From Gemmatimonadota bacterium (GTDB taxonomy: Bacteria > Gemmatimonadota > Gemmatimonadetes > Longimicrobiales > RSA9), in assembly GCA_019689775.1 (NCBI GenBank), contig JADGGV010000168.1:1-7926 (forward strand): DNA of 7,926 nt. Reading direction: 5' to 3'. Shown here piece after piece: positions 1-6,971 of the stretch; the stretch's first letter is position 1; each line of letters opens with the position of its first letter. The translations under genes and the position numbers were made by a program. Under the pieces are notes generated by a model, which saw only the letters and a program-made list of their open reading frames with translations, made no database searches and had not been told where the DNA came from.

Positions 1-861
1 GAGCGGGCGGCCCGCGAGCTGGGCGTCGAGACGCGCTACATCGAGCCGGGGGAAGGGCCGGACCGGGAGGCGGGGCTTCGGCTGCTGGCCGCCGAGGGGA
101 TGGACCTGGTCGTCGGCGTCGGCTTCATCTTCACGGACGACCTGACGCAGCTCGCGCTGGAGTACCCGAAGGTCGCGTTCGCCGGCGTCGACTACGCGCT
201 CAAGGTGGATTCGGCGGGGCGCCCGGTCCCGCCGCCGCCGAACCTGGCGGCGCTGAAGTTTCGCGAGGAGGAGGGCTCGTTCCTGGTCGGCGCGATCGCG
301 GCGCTGGCGGGCGGCTCGAAGAAGGTCGGCTTCGTCGGCGGCATGGACTCGCCGTTGATCCACAAGTTCGAGGACGGGTACCGCGCCGGCGTGCGCTACG
401 TGTGCCCGGACTGCCAGGTGATCGCGCAGTACGCGGGCGCGACGCCGGAGGCGTTCCGCAACCCCGCGAAGGGGAAGGAGCTGGCGCTCAGTCAGTACCA
501 GCAGGGCGTTCGCGTGATCTTCCACGCCTCCGGCTCGACCGGTCTCGGCGTCTTCGAGGCGGCGCGCCAGACGGGCAACTACGCCATTGGCGTCGACTCG
601 GACCAGTACGACGAGGCGCCCGGCCACGTCCTGACGTCGATGGTCAAGAACGTCGACGCCGCCGTCTTCGAGGTCGCGAAGCGCGTGCGGGATGGGACGT
701 TCACCGGCGGCATCTATTCGTTCGGCTTGAAGGAGGGCGGCGTGGGCTACGTCTACGACGCGCGGAACCGCGACCTGATCCCGGACTCCGTGCGCGCGCG
801 CGTGGAGCGGATCCGGGAGGGGATCATCGCCGGCCGCATCACCGTTCCCGGGGGGGCGTGA
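1..861 (+). CDS. BMP/PnrA-family nucleoside-binding lipoprotein of an ABC importer (5' end missing)
   Basis: This is the extracytoplasmic substrate-binding component of a nucleoside ABC importer. The frame is open from base 1, so the start codon, signal peptide and lipobox lie upstream; 286 residues remain, and the ATG at 100 is internal. Family marks are the segment around FVGGMDSPLIHKFEDGY (about residues 111-127), the ASGSTGLGVF stretch near 175-184, the GVDSDQ ligand-pocket motif near 197-202, and the GLKEGGVGY stretch near the C terminus. Members such as treponemal PnrA/TmpC and Bacillus YufN bind purine and pyrimidine nucleosides. The stop codon overlaps the start of the ATPase gene, and two permeases and a purine nucleoside phosphorylase follow, which supports a nucleoside ligand over the older 'basic membrane protein' label. 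A CPDC pair at codons 135-138 is a possible disulfide. The family call is sure; the exact ligand is inferred. Confidence 0.93.
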   Translation, partial: ERAARELGVETRYIEPGEGPDREAGLRLLAAEGMDLVVGVGFIFTDDLTQLALEYPKVAFAGVDYALKVDSAGRPVPPPPNLAALKFREEEGSFLVGAIAALAGGSKKVGFVGGMDSPLIHKFEDGYRAGVRYVCPDCQVIAQYAGATPEAFRNPAKGKELALSQYQQGVRVIFHASGSTGLGVFEAARQTGNYAIGVDSDQYDEAPGHVLTSMVKNVDAAVFEVAKRVRDGTFTGGIYSFGLKEGGVGYVYDARNRDLIPDSVRARVERIREGIIAGRITVPGGA

Positions 862-2402
862 GCGTGAGCGCGCGCGCGGCCGGCCTCGCCGTGGAGATGG
901 TGGGGATCGAGAAGAGCTTCGGCGCCGTGCGCGCCAACCGCGGCGCGGACCTCGCCGTCCGCGCCGGCGAGATCCACGCGCTCGTCGGCGAGAACGGGGC
1001 GGGGAAGTCGACGCTGATGCGCGTGCTCGCCGGGCTGTATCGCCCCGACGCCGGCGTGGTCCGCGTCAACGGTCGGGACGTCACCGGCTGGACGACGGCG
1101 CAAGCCATCGCCGCCGGCGTCGCCATGGTCCACCAGCACTTCATGCTGGTGCCGACGCTGACCGTGGCCGAGAACGTGGTGCTCGGGCGGGAGTTCACGA
1201 AGGGACCGGTGCTGGATCTCGGTCGCGCGCGGCGCGCCGTCGCGGAGCTGGCGGCGGAGACGGGGCTAGCGGTCCCGCCCGATGCCCGCGTCGGCGAGCT
1301 GAGCGTGGGCGAGGCGCAGCGGTGCGAGATCCTGAAGACGCTCTTTCGGGGCGCGCGCACCCTGGTGCTGGACGAGCCGACGGCGGTCCTCTCGCCCCCG
1401 GAGGTGCAGGACCTCTGGCGCGTGCTGCGCCGGCTGCGCGACGGCGGCGGCACGGTGATCCTCATCACGCACAAGCTCGACGAGGTGATGGAGATCTCCG
1501 ATGCGGTCACGGTCATGCGCGAGGGCGCCACGGTGGCGCGCTTCGCGACGGCCGCGACCACGCCGGCGGAGCTTGCGCGCGCCATGGTCGGGCGGGACGT
1601 CGCGCTGGCGGCGGAGGCCGCGGCGGCGGCGCCGGCGCCGGCGGGTGGCGGCGGCGCGCTCGAGGTGCGGGACCTGGTCGTGCGCGGCGGGCGGGGCGGC
1701 GTCGCGGTCGACGGCGTGAGCTTCGCCATCGCGGCCGGCGAGATCGTGGGCGTCGCCGGCGTGGAGGGGAACGGCCAGACCGAGCTGGTCGAGGCGATCG
1801 CGGGGCTGCGGCCGGTGGCGTCCGGCTCCATCCGGCTGGGCGGGCGGGAGCTGTCGGCGCTCGGACCGCGGGAGCGCGCCGCGGCCGGTCTCTCCCACAT
1901 CCCGGAGGATCGCCACGCGCGCGGACTCGTCCTGGACTTCTCCGTCGCCGACAACCTGATCCTGGGGCTTCAGGACCGCTACGCGCGGCGCGGCGTCCTC
2001 GACCGGGAGCGGATCGGCCGGAACGCGCGGGAGAAGATCCACGGCTTCGACATCCGGCCGCCGGACGCCGCGCTCCCGGCGCGGGCGCTCTCCGGCGGGA
2101 ACCAGCAGAAGATCGTCATCGCGCGAGAGATGGGGCGCGACTTCTCGGCCCTGCTCGCCGCCCAGCCCACGCGCGGCGTCGACGTCGGCGCGATCGAGTT
2201 CATCCATGCCGAGCTGCGCCGCGCCCGCGATGCCGGCAAGGCCATCCTGCTGGTCTCGGCCGACCTGGACGAGATCTTCGCGCTCTCCGACCGGATCGCG
2301 GTGCTGTATCGCGGCCGGATCGTCGCGCTCCTGCCGCGCCGGCAGGCCGACAAGGAGATCGTGGGCGAGTACATGACCGGCGCCGGGCGGGGGGCCGCGT
2401 GA
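858..2402 (+). CDS. Nucleoside ABC importer ATPase, two fused nucleotide-binding domains
   Basis: This cytoplasmic energy-coupling subunit is 514 residues from GTG 858 and resembles Bacillus YufO/NupO and RbsA-type ATPases. Domain 1 has Walker A GENGAGKST (residues 44-52), the HQH Q-loop region (92-94), signature LSVGE (148-152), Walker B LDEPT (Asp172, Glu173) and H-loop His205. An Ala/Pro/Gly-rich linker (about 249-266) follows MVGRDV. In domain 2 the Walker A position reads GVEGNGQTE (301-309) without the Lys-Ser/Thr, the signature LSGGNQQK (411-418) is intact, and the Walker B position reads LLAAQPTRG (Ala435, Gln436 in place of Asp-Glu). One competent and one degenerate ATP site are therefore expected, as is common in this family. 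GTG 858 overlaps the upstream TGA, matching the next junction. GTG 864 sits 7 bases after a run of seven G and is a real alternative. Confidence 0.95.
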   Translation: MSVSARAAGLAVEMVGIEKSFGAVRANRGADLAVRAGEIHALVGENGAGKSTLMRVLAGLYRPDAGVVRVNGRDVTGWTTAQAIAAGVAMVHQHFMLVPTLTVAENVVLGREFTKGPVLDLGRARRAVAELAAETGLAVPPDARVGELSVGEAQRCEILKTLFRGARTLVLDEPTAVLSPPEVQDLWRVLRRLRDGGGTVILITHKLDEVMEISDAVTVMREGATVARFATAATTPAELARAMVGRDVALAAEAAAAAPAPAGGGGALEVRDLVVRGGRGGVAVDGVSFAIAAGEIVGVAGVEGNGQTELVEAIAGLRPVASGSIRLGGRELSALGPRERAAAGLSHIPEDRHARGLVLDFSVADNLILGLQDRYARRGVLDRERIGRNAREKIHGFDIRPPDAALPARALSGGNQQKIVIAREMGRDFSALLAAQPTRGVDVGAIEFIHAELRRARDAGKAILLVSADLDEIFALSDRIAVLYRGRIVALLPRRQADKEIVGEYMTGAGRGAA

Positions 2403-3499
2403 GCCGGGCAACGGGCGTCCGTCGTGCCTCTCTGCTGGCGCCGCGGACGCGGGCGCTCCTCGAGGAGGCGCTCGTCCCACCCCTCGTCGCCATCCTCCTC
2501 GCGCTCGTCATCGGCGACCTGCTCATCCTCGCCGTCGGCCAGCCGCCCGGCCAGGTCTACCGGCTCCTGCTCGCCGGGACGTGGGGGAACGCGTACGGCC
2601 TCGGGCAGGTGCTGTTCAAGGCGACGACGCTCGTCTTCACCGGTCTGGCGGTCGCCGTCGGGCTTCGTGCCGGGCTCTTCAACATCGGCGCGGAGAGCCA
2701 GCTTGCGGCGGGCGGCTTCCTCGCGGCGCTCGTCGGCCTCGCGCTCCCGGCGGGGACGCCGGGCCTGATCGCGATCCCCCTGGCGACGCTCGCGGCGGCG
2801 CTCGGCGGCGCCGCCGCCGGCGCGGTGCCCGGCGCGCTCAAGGCGCGCGTCGGCGCCCACGAGGTCATCGTCACCATCATGCTGAACTTCATCGTGCTCG
2901 CGCTGCTGAACTACATCGTGGCGGCGCACCTGCACGTGCCGGAGACGTTGCACACGCCGGAGATCCATGCGGGCGGCGTGGCGCGCCTGGCGGATCTGAT
3001 CCCGGCGTTCCACGGGTCCGCGGCGAATCTGGCGATCCTGGTCGCGATCGGCGTCGCCGCGCTCGTCGGGTGGTACCTGTTCCGCACGCGTGCCGGCTAC
3101 GACCTGCGGGCGGTGGGCCTCCAGCCGGCGGCCGCCGAGTACGGCGGCGTCGACGTCGGGCGGGTCTGGTTGCGTGCGTTCCTGATCTCGGGGGCGCTGG
3201 CGGGGCTCGGCGGCGTCAACTTCGTGCTGGGCTACAAGCGGTACTACGAGGAGGGGTTCGCCGGTGGCGCGGGCTTCCTCGGCATCGCCGTCGCGCTCGT
3301 CGGGCGCAACCATCCGCTGGGCGTGGTCCTGGCCGCGCTCTTCTTCGCCACGCTCTCCCAGGGTGGGCTGGCGATCCACGCGGTGGTGCCCAAGCAGATG
3401 GTCGAGGTGCTCCAGGCCGTGGTCATCCTCGCCGTCGCCGTCACGGTCCCGGAGGTCCGCCGCCTGCTGCGCGGCTCGCGCGGGAGGACCGACGCATGA
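2399..3499 (+). CDS. Nucleoside ABC importer permease, first subunit (YufP-like)
   Basis: This inner-membrane channel subunit of the importer has 366 residues. It belongs to the branched-chain-amino-acid/ribose-type permease superfamily (BPD_transp_2), which also holds Bacillus YufP. About eight to ten hydrophobic segments are visible, the first near residues 24-46 after a short basic N terminus (MSRATGVRR). Family marks are GLFNIGAE (92-99) and VGAHEVIVTIMLN (151-163). The latter precedes a long hydrophobic stretch and is typical of the first permease of BMP-linked transporters. The GTG start at 2399 overlaps the ATPase stop codon (GTGA), with a G-rich stretch four bases upstream as a possible ribosome binding site. 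The stop overlaps the next ATG. It probably pairs with the second permease as a heterodimer bound by the fused ATPase. Substrate specificity cannot be read from the permease alone. Confidence 0.95.
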   Translation: MSRATGVRRASLLAPRTRALLEEALVPPLVAILLALVIGDLLILAVGQPPGQVYRLLLAGTWGNAYGLGQVLFKATTLVFTGLAVAVGLRAGLFNIGAESQLAAGGFLAALVGLALPAGTPGLIAIPLATLAAALGGAAAGAVPGALKARVGAHEVIVTIMLNFIVLALLNYIVAAHLHVPETLHTPEIHAGGVARLADLIPAFHGSAANLAILVAIGVAALVGWYLFRTRAGYDLRAVGLQPAAAEYGGVDVGRVWLRAFLISGALAGLGGVNFVLGYKRYYEEGFAGGAGFLGIAVALVGRNHPLGVVLAALFFATLSQGGLAIHAVVPKQMVEVLQAVVILAVAVTVPEVRRLLRGSRGRTDA

Positions 3500-4380
3500 T
3501 CGTCCTCGGCTTCCTGCTCCAGACAGTCCGCATCGCCGTGCCGTTCCTCTTCGCCGCGGTCGGCGGCGTGCTCTCCGAGCGCTCCGGTCTCGTCGCGCTC
3601 GGCCTCGAGGGGTTCATGCTCGGCGGCGCGTTCGGCGCCGTCATCGGCGACTTCTACGGTGGCGGCGCCTGGGGCGGCATCGCCGCCGGCGTCGTCGTCG
3701 GCGTCGCGCTCGCGGCGCTCTACGCGCTCTGCGTCGTGCGCTTCCGCGCCGACCAGGTGATCGTCGGGATCGCGATCAACCTGCTCGTGATCGGCGCTAC
3801 GCGCTTCTTCCTGCTCCTGGCCTTCGACAGCGCCTCGAACTCGCCGCGCGTGGCGGGCTTCGGCGAGGCGGGGCGAGGCCTGCTCTCCTCGCTCGGCAAC
3901 CCGCTGCTGTGGCTCGGGATCCTCGCCGTGCCGCTGACGGCCTGGCTCGTCCATCGCACGCCGTTCGGGCTGCGGCTCCGCGCCGTTGGCGAGCACCCCG
4001 AGGCCGCCGAATCGCTCGGCATCCGGGTGCCGCGCGTGCGCACCCTCGCCGTGCTCCTCTCCGGCGCGCTCGCCGCGCTCGGCGGTGTCTACCTCGCGCT
4101 CGAGCAGCACCAGTTCAGCGACCAGATGACGGCCGGCCGCGGCTTCATCGCGCTGGCGGCGGTGATCTTCGGCCGCTGGGATCCGGCGCGCGCCGGCGTC
4201 GCGTGCCTCCTCTTCGCCGCCGCCGAGACGCTCGAGATCCAGCTCCAGACGGTTTCGGTCGTGCCGTCGCAGTTCGTCGCGATGATCCCCTACGTGCTGA
4301 CGATCGTGGCGCTCGCCGGGGTCGTCGGCCGCGCCGTCCCTCCGGCGGCGCTCGGGAAGACGGCCACGGTCGCGGATTGA
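3496..4380 (+). CDS. Nucleoside ABC importer permease, second subunit (YufQ-like)
   Basis: This second inner-membrane subunit has 294 residues and is shorter than the first, as is usual for the YufQ-like partner. It starts directly with a hydrophobic segment and then LSERSGLVALGLEGFM (about 26-41), the conserved N-terminal motif of this subunit. Later marks are DQVIVGIAINLL (86-97), LRAVGEHPEAAESLGI (about 160-175) and GRGFIALAAVIFG (214-226), all characteristic of the second permease in BMP-type nucleoside importers. The ATG at 3496 overlaps the upstream stop as ATGA, so translation is probably coupled. It ends 4 bases before the phosphorylase start. Having two distinct permease genes beside one double-domain ATPase gives a complete importer with the binding protein at the start of the window. 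Nothing looks truncated or frameshifted. Confidence 0.95.
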   Translation: MIVLGFLLQTVRIAVPFLFAAVGGVLSERSGLVALGLEGFMLGGAFGAVIGDFYGGGAWGGIAAGVVVGVALAALYALCVVRFRADQVIVGIAINLLVIGATRFFLLLAFDSASNSPRVAGFGEAGRGLLSSLGNPLLWLGILAVPLTAWLVHRTPFGLRLRAVGEHPEAAESLGIRVPRVRTLAVLLSGALAALGGVYLALEQHQFSDQMTAGRGFIALAAVIFGRWDPARAGVACLLFAAAETLEIQLQTVSVVPSQFVAMIPYVLTIVALAGVVGRAVPPAALGKTATVAD

Positions 4381-4384
4381 GCCC

Positions 4385-5218
4385 ATGCGGAGCATGACCG
4401 AGACGCTCGCGTTCCTGCATGAGCGGCTGACCGAACGGCCGCGGGTGCTGCTCATCCTCGGGTCGGGGCTCGGCGGCTTCGCCGACGAGCTGGAGGATGC
4501 CGTCCGGATCCCGTACGCGGAGATCCCGGGCTTCCCGCCCTCGACGGTGGAGGGGCACAAGGGGCAGCTCGTGGCCGGCCGGGCCGAGGGGGTCGAATGT
4601 CTCGCCCTCCAGGGGCGCTTCCACCTCTACGAGGGGCATCCGCCCGAGCGACTCGCGCTCCCCGTCCGCGCCGCCGCCGCGCTCGGCGCGCGCACCCTGA
4701 TCGTCACCAACGCCGCCGGCGGCGTGAACCCGGCGTTCCGCGCCGGCGACCTCATGCTGATCGAGGACCACATCAACCTCATGGGGCGCAACCCGCTGAT
4801 CGGCCCGGTCATTCCCGGCGATCCGCGGTTCCCGGACATGTCGGAGCCGTACGACCGGGGTCTGCGCGCGATCGCGGAACGCGTCGCGCTGGAGCGGCGG
4901 ATCCGCCTCGTCCGCGGCGTGTACCTGGCCGTCGCCGGGCCGAGCTACGAGACGCCCGCCGAGGTGCGCATGTTCCGCCGCCTCGGCGCCGACGCGGTCG
5001 GCATGAGCACGGTCCCCGAGGTCATCGTCGCGCGGGCGCTGGGCGTGCGCGTCCTCGGCGTCTCGCTCATCACGAACGCGGCGGCGGGCGTCGCCGCGAC
5101 GCCGCTCAGCCATGCCGACGTGGTCGCGGCCGGCGCCGAGGCGGCGGGCCGCTTCACCGCGCTCCTGCGGGGGATCCTCACCGAGCTCCAGCGCCTCCCG
5201 GACGTCGAGCTGGCCTAG
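4385..5218 (+). CDS. punA: Purine nucleoside phosphorylase, trimeric inosine/guanosine type
   Basis: This cytoplasmic salvage enzyme splits purine (deoxy)nucleosides with phosphate into free base and (deoxy)ribose 1-phosphate. It has 277 residues, the usual length of the trimeric class. Visible active-site residues are Ser27 in the LGSGLGG phosphate loop, Arg78/His80/Tyr82 in GRFHLYEG, Ala110 in TNAAGG, Glu189 in AGPSYETP, Met207-Ser208, Asn231 in SLITNAAAG and His243. By comparison with the human and Mycobacterium enzymes, Glu189 and Asn231 are the 6-oxopurine-binding pair. Asn rather than Asp at 231 argues against methylthioadenosine phosphorylase. It starts 4 bases after the second permease gene and is probably the last gene of the operon, so imported nucleosides can be split at once. 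ATG 4394 is an alternative start; neither has a strong ribosome site. xapA-like activity on xanthosine is not excluded. Confidence 0.95.
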   Translation: MRSMTETLAFLHERLTERPRVLLILGSGLGGFADELEDAVRIPYAEIPGFPPSTVEGHKGQLVAGRAEGVECLALQGRFHLYEGHPPERLALPVRAAAALGARTLIVTNAAGGVNPAFRAGDLMLIEDHINLMGRNPLIGPVIPGDPRFPDMSEPYDRGLRAIAERVALERRIRLVRGVYLAVAGPSYETPAEVRMFRRLGADAVGMSTVPEVIVARALGVRVLGVSLITNAAAGVAATPLSHADVVAAGAEAAGRFTALLRGILTELQRLPDVELA

Positions 5219-5223
5219 CTCGC

Positions 5224-5252
5224 TTGTCTCGCGTCAGTTAGCGGCCGATACT
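5224..5252 (+). promoter_or_regulatory. Candidate sigma70-type promoter for the solute-binding lipoprotein gene
   Basis: TTGTCT (5224-5229) and GATACT (5247-5252) are separated by exactly 17 bases, and each matches 4 of 6 consensus positions. This is one of the few AT-richer patches in the window and lies just after the phosphorylase stop. Transcription would begin near 5259, leaving a leader of about 48 bases. It was found by eye only, and other sigma factors are possible. Confidence 0.4.
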
Positions 5253-5294
5253 TACCGGGGGCCTCCCCGATCCGGCCCGAATCCATCCATCAAC

Positions 5295-5298
5295 GGAG
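5295..5298 (+). promoter_or_regulatory. Ribosome binding site that fixes the start of the lipoprotein gene
   Basis: GGAG lies 8 bases before ATG 5307. The frame stays open upstream to 5112, inside the phosphorylase gene. This site, together with a lipoprotein signal peptide beginning exactly at 5307, makes 5307 the clear start. Confidence 0.7.
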
Positions 5299-5306
5299 CC
5301 CCGACG

Positions 5307-6971
5307 ATGCCGTCGCGAGCTGCTGCCCGGCTCACCTGCATCCTCGCGCTGGCCACGGTCCTGTCCGCGTGCGGCGACCGGTCCGCGCCGGCCGCCGCCG
5401 GCGGCGCGGCCGACAGCGCGCGGTCCGGCCCGAGCGGGGCCGACGGCGCGCCGTACGGCGGGACCGCGGTCGTCGCCATCAACGGGGATCTCGACTTCGC
5501 GAACCCGCTCGTCTCCGCCCTGCGCTGGGCGCAGGAGATCAACCGTTACGCGCTGTTCCTGCCACTGATCGATTACGGGCCGGAGCTGGAGTACCGCCCC
5601 CGGCTCGCGGAGCGGTGGGAGCTGCTGGGCGACACGGGCGTCGTCTTCCACCTGCGGCGCGGCGTGCGCTGGAGCGACGGCGTCCCGGTCACGGCCTGGG
5701 ACGCGTCCTTCACGTTCGAGCGCGCGAAGGCGCCGGAGACGGCGTACCCGAACAGCGACTACTTCGCCGGCTGGACCTCCGCCGAGGTGGTCGACAGCTA
5801 CACGGTGCGCTTCCACTTCAGGCCGCACGCCGAGCCGCTGGCGGGGCTGCCGTTCCTGCCGGTGGTGCCGAAGCACGCGCTGGACAGCGTGCCGCCGGCC
5901 CGGCTGCGGCAGGCGGCGTTCAACCACCGGCCGGTCACCGACGGGCCGTTCCGCTTCGTCAGCTACCGTGCGAACGACCGCTGGACGTTCGAGGCGAACC
6001 CGGATTTCCCGGCGGCGCTCGGCGGGCGGCCGCACCTCGACCGGCTCATCGTTCGCATCATCCCGGAGAACTCCGCCCAGGTCGTCGCGGTCCAGGCGGG
6101 CGACGTCGACCTGGCCACCGCTCCGCCGGCGCGGGAGTTCCGCGCGCTGGCGGCGAAGCCGGGGCTGCGCGGCATCGTGAAGCCGGCCCGCCAGCTCTCG
6201 TTCATCGCCTGGAACGCGAAGCGGCCGCAGCTCGCCGACCCGCGCGTACGCCGGGCGTTCGCCATGGGCATCGACCGGCCGCAGATCCTGAAGGTCCTGC
6301 GCGACGGCTACGGCGAGCTCGCCGCCGGCCCGATCGGCGCCTACCACTGGGCGTACGACGCCACGCTGCCGCCGCTGCCGTACGCGCCGGACTCGGCCCG
6401 GGCGCTCCTCGCCGCCGCGGGCTACGCCGACCGGGACAGCGACGGCACGCTCGAGGACGCCGCCGGCCGCGCGCTCGGCTTCGAGCTGCTCATCCCCGCC
6501 GGCAACGACGTGAGCCGCAACCTGGCGGAGCTGGTCCGCGCCCAGCTCGGCCGCCTCGGCGTTCGCGTGACGACCCGCGAGGCCGAGGCCAAGACGTTCT
6601 TCGCCGACATCACGTCGCCGGCGCGCCGCTTCGACGCCGCGCTCCTCGGCTACGAGGCCGACTTCCGGCTGAACATGCGCGACCAGTTCCACTCCGCCGC
6701 GCTCGGAGCGCCGTTCCAGCTCGCGTCCTACCGCAACCCCGAGGTGGACCGGATCCTCGACAGCACGGCCGTCATCACCGACCGCGCCCGCGCCGTCCCG
6801 CTCTGGCACCGCTTCCAGGCGATCCTGCGCGCCGAGCAGCCGTGGACGTTCCTCTACTTCTATCCGGACCTCTTCCTGGTGAACCGCCGGCTCCAGGGGA
6901 CGGATATGGACATCCGGGGGGCGTTCGTGAACGTGGCGGACTGGTGGGTCGCCGAGCCGGCCGGACGTTGA
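5307..6971 (+). CDS. Family 5 extracellular solute-binding lipoprotein (peptide/nickel type)
   Basis: This membrane-anchored binding protein of the OppA/DppA/NikA class (SBP_bac_5) has 554 residues. The N terminus MPSRAAARL is followed by a hydrophobic stretch and lipobox LSAC with the lipidated Cys at 22, then an Ala/Gly/Ser-rich tether to about residue 50. The family core includes YRPRLAERWELL (about 96-107) and FHLRRGVRWSDGVPVTAWDA (about 115-134), the hallmark region. Also typical are VRRAFAMGIDRPQI (about 315-328) and the C-terminal region around FLYFYPDLFLVNRR. A DxDxDG loop (Asp375, Asp377, Asp379, Gly380) precedes a FELLIPAG strand. Such proteins capture oligopeptides, nickel, heme or other ligands for an ABC importer. 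No matching permease or ATPase lies in the window, so the ligand is unknown. It probably has its own promoter and is not clearly part of the nucleoside operon. Confidence 0.93.
   Translation: MPSRAAARLTCILALATVLSACGDRSAPAAAGGAADSARSGPSGADGAPYGGTAVVAINGDLDFANPLVSALRWAQEINRYALFLPLIDYGPELEYRPRLAERWELLGDTGVVFHLRRGVRWSDGVPVTAWDASFTFERAKAPETAYPNSDYFAGWTSAEVVDSYTVRFHFRPHAEPLAGLPFLPVVPKHALDSVPPARLRQAAFNHRPVTDGPFRFVSYRANDRWTFEANPDFPAALGGRPHLDRLIVRIIPENSAQVVAVQAGDVDLATAPPAREFRALAAKPGLRGIVKPARQLSFIAWNAKRPQLADPRVRRAFAMGIDRPQILKVLRDGYGELAAGPIGAYHWAYDATLPPLPYAPDSARALLAAAGYADRDSDGTLEDAAGRALGFELLIPAGNDVSRNLAELVRAQLGRLGVRVTTREAEAKTFFADITSPARRFDAALLGYEADFRLNMRDQFHSAALGAPFQLASYRNPEVDRILDSTAVITDRARAVPLWHRFQAILRAEQPWTFLYFYPDLFLVNRRLQGTDMDIRGAFVNVADWWVAEPAGR

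Noticed and set aside
790..804. Alternating purine-pyrimidine tract (GTGCGCGCGCGCGTG) with Z-DNA potential; a similar tract at 868-878
   Set aside because: Both are explained by Arg/Ala/Val codons or by the GC-rich start region, so they need no separate function.
402..857. Upstream extension of the ATPase frame to ATG 402
   Set aside because: The extension is an Arg-rich out-of-frame reading of the binding protein gene. The ATPase family begins near the GTG at 858/864.
1609..1656. GCG/GGC repeat-like stretch inside the ATPase gene
   Set aside because: It encodes the Ala/Pro/Gly linker between the two nucleotide-binding domains in frame; not a separate repeat element.
1322..2398. Upstream extension of the first permease frame
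   Set aside because: It reads as Arg/Ala/Gly-rich low-complexity sequence inside the ATPase gene; the real start is the GTG overlapping the ATPase stop.
839..3379. Long minus-strand frames (839-1954, 1266-2480, 1979-3379) opposite the ATPase and first permease
   Set aside because: Low-complexity Arg/Ala/Ser-rich translations, no family motifs, and full overlap with well-identified genes mark them as GC-bias shadows.
3244..5113. Minus-strand frames 3244-4560 and 4145-5113
   Set aside because: They are rich in Arg, Glu, Asp and Gly in shadow-like patterns and overlap the second permease and phosphorylase, whose motifs are intact.
5256..5269. CGGGG-GCCT-CCCCG hairpin as terminator of the nucleoside operon
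   Set aside because: The stem is only five base pairs, has no T-tract, and lies downstream of the promoter candidate. It is too weak to call a terminator.
5112..5306. Upstream extension of the solute-binding gene into the phosphorylase gene
   Set aside because: A ribosome site and a canonical lipoprotein signal peptide begin at 5307; the upstream residues have no signal-peptide character.
5238..6809. 523-codon open frame on the minus strand opposite the solute-binding gene
   Set aside because: Its protein is Arg/Glu/Val-rich with no recognisable motif. Long antisense frames are expected where third codon positions are nearly all G or C, and the plus-strand gene has clear family motifs and a signal peptide.
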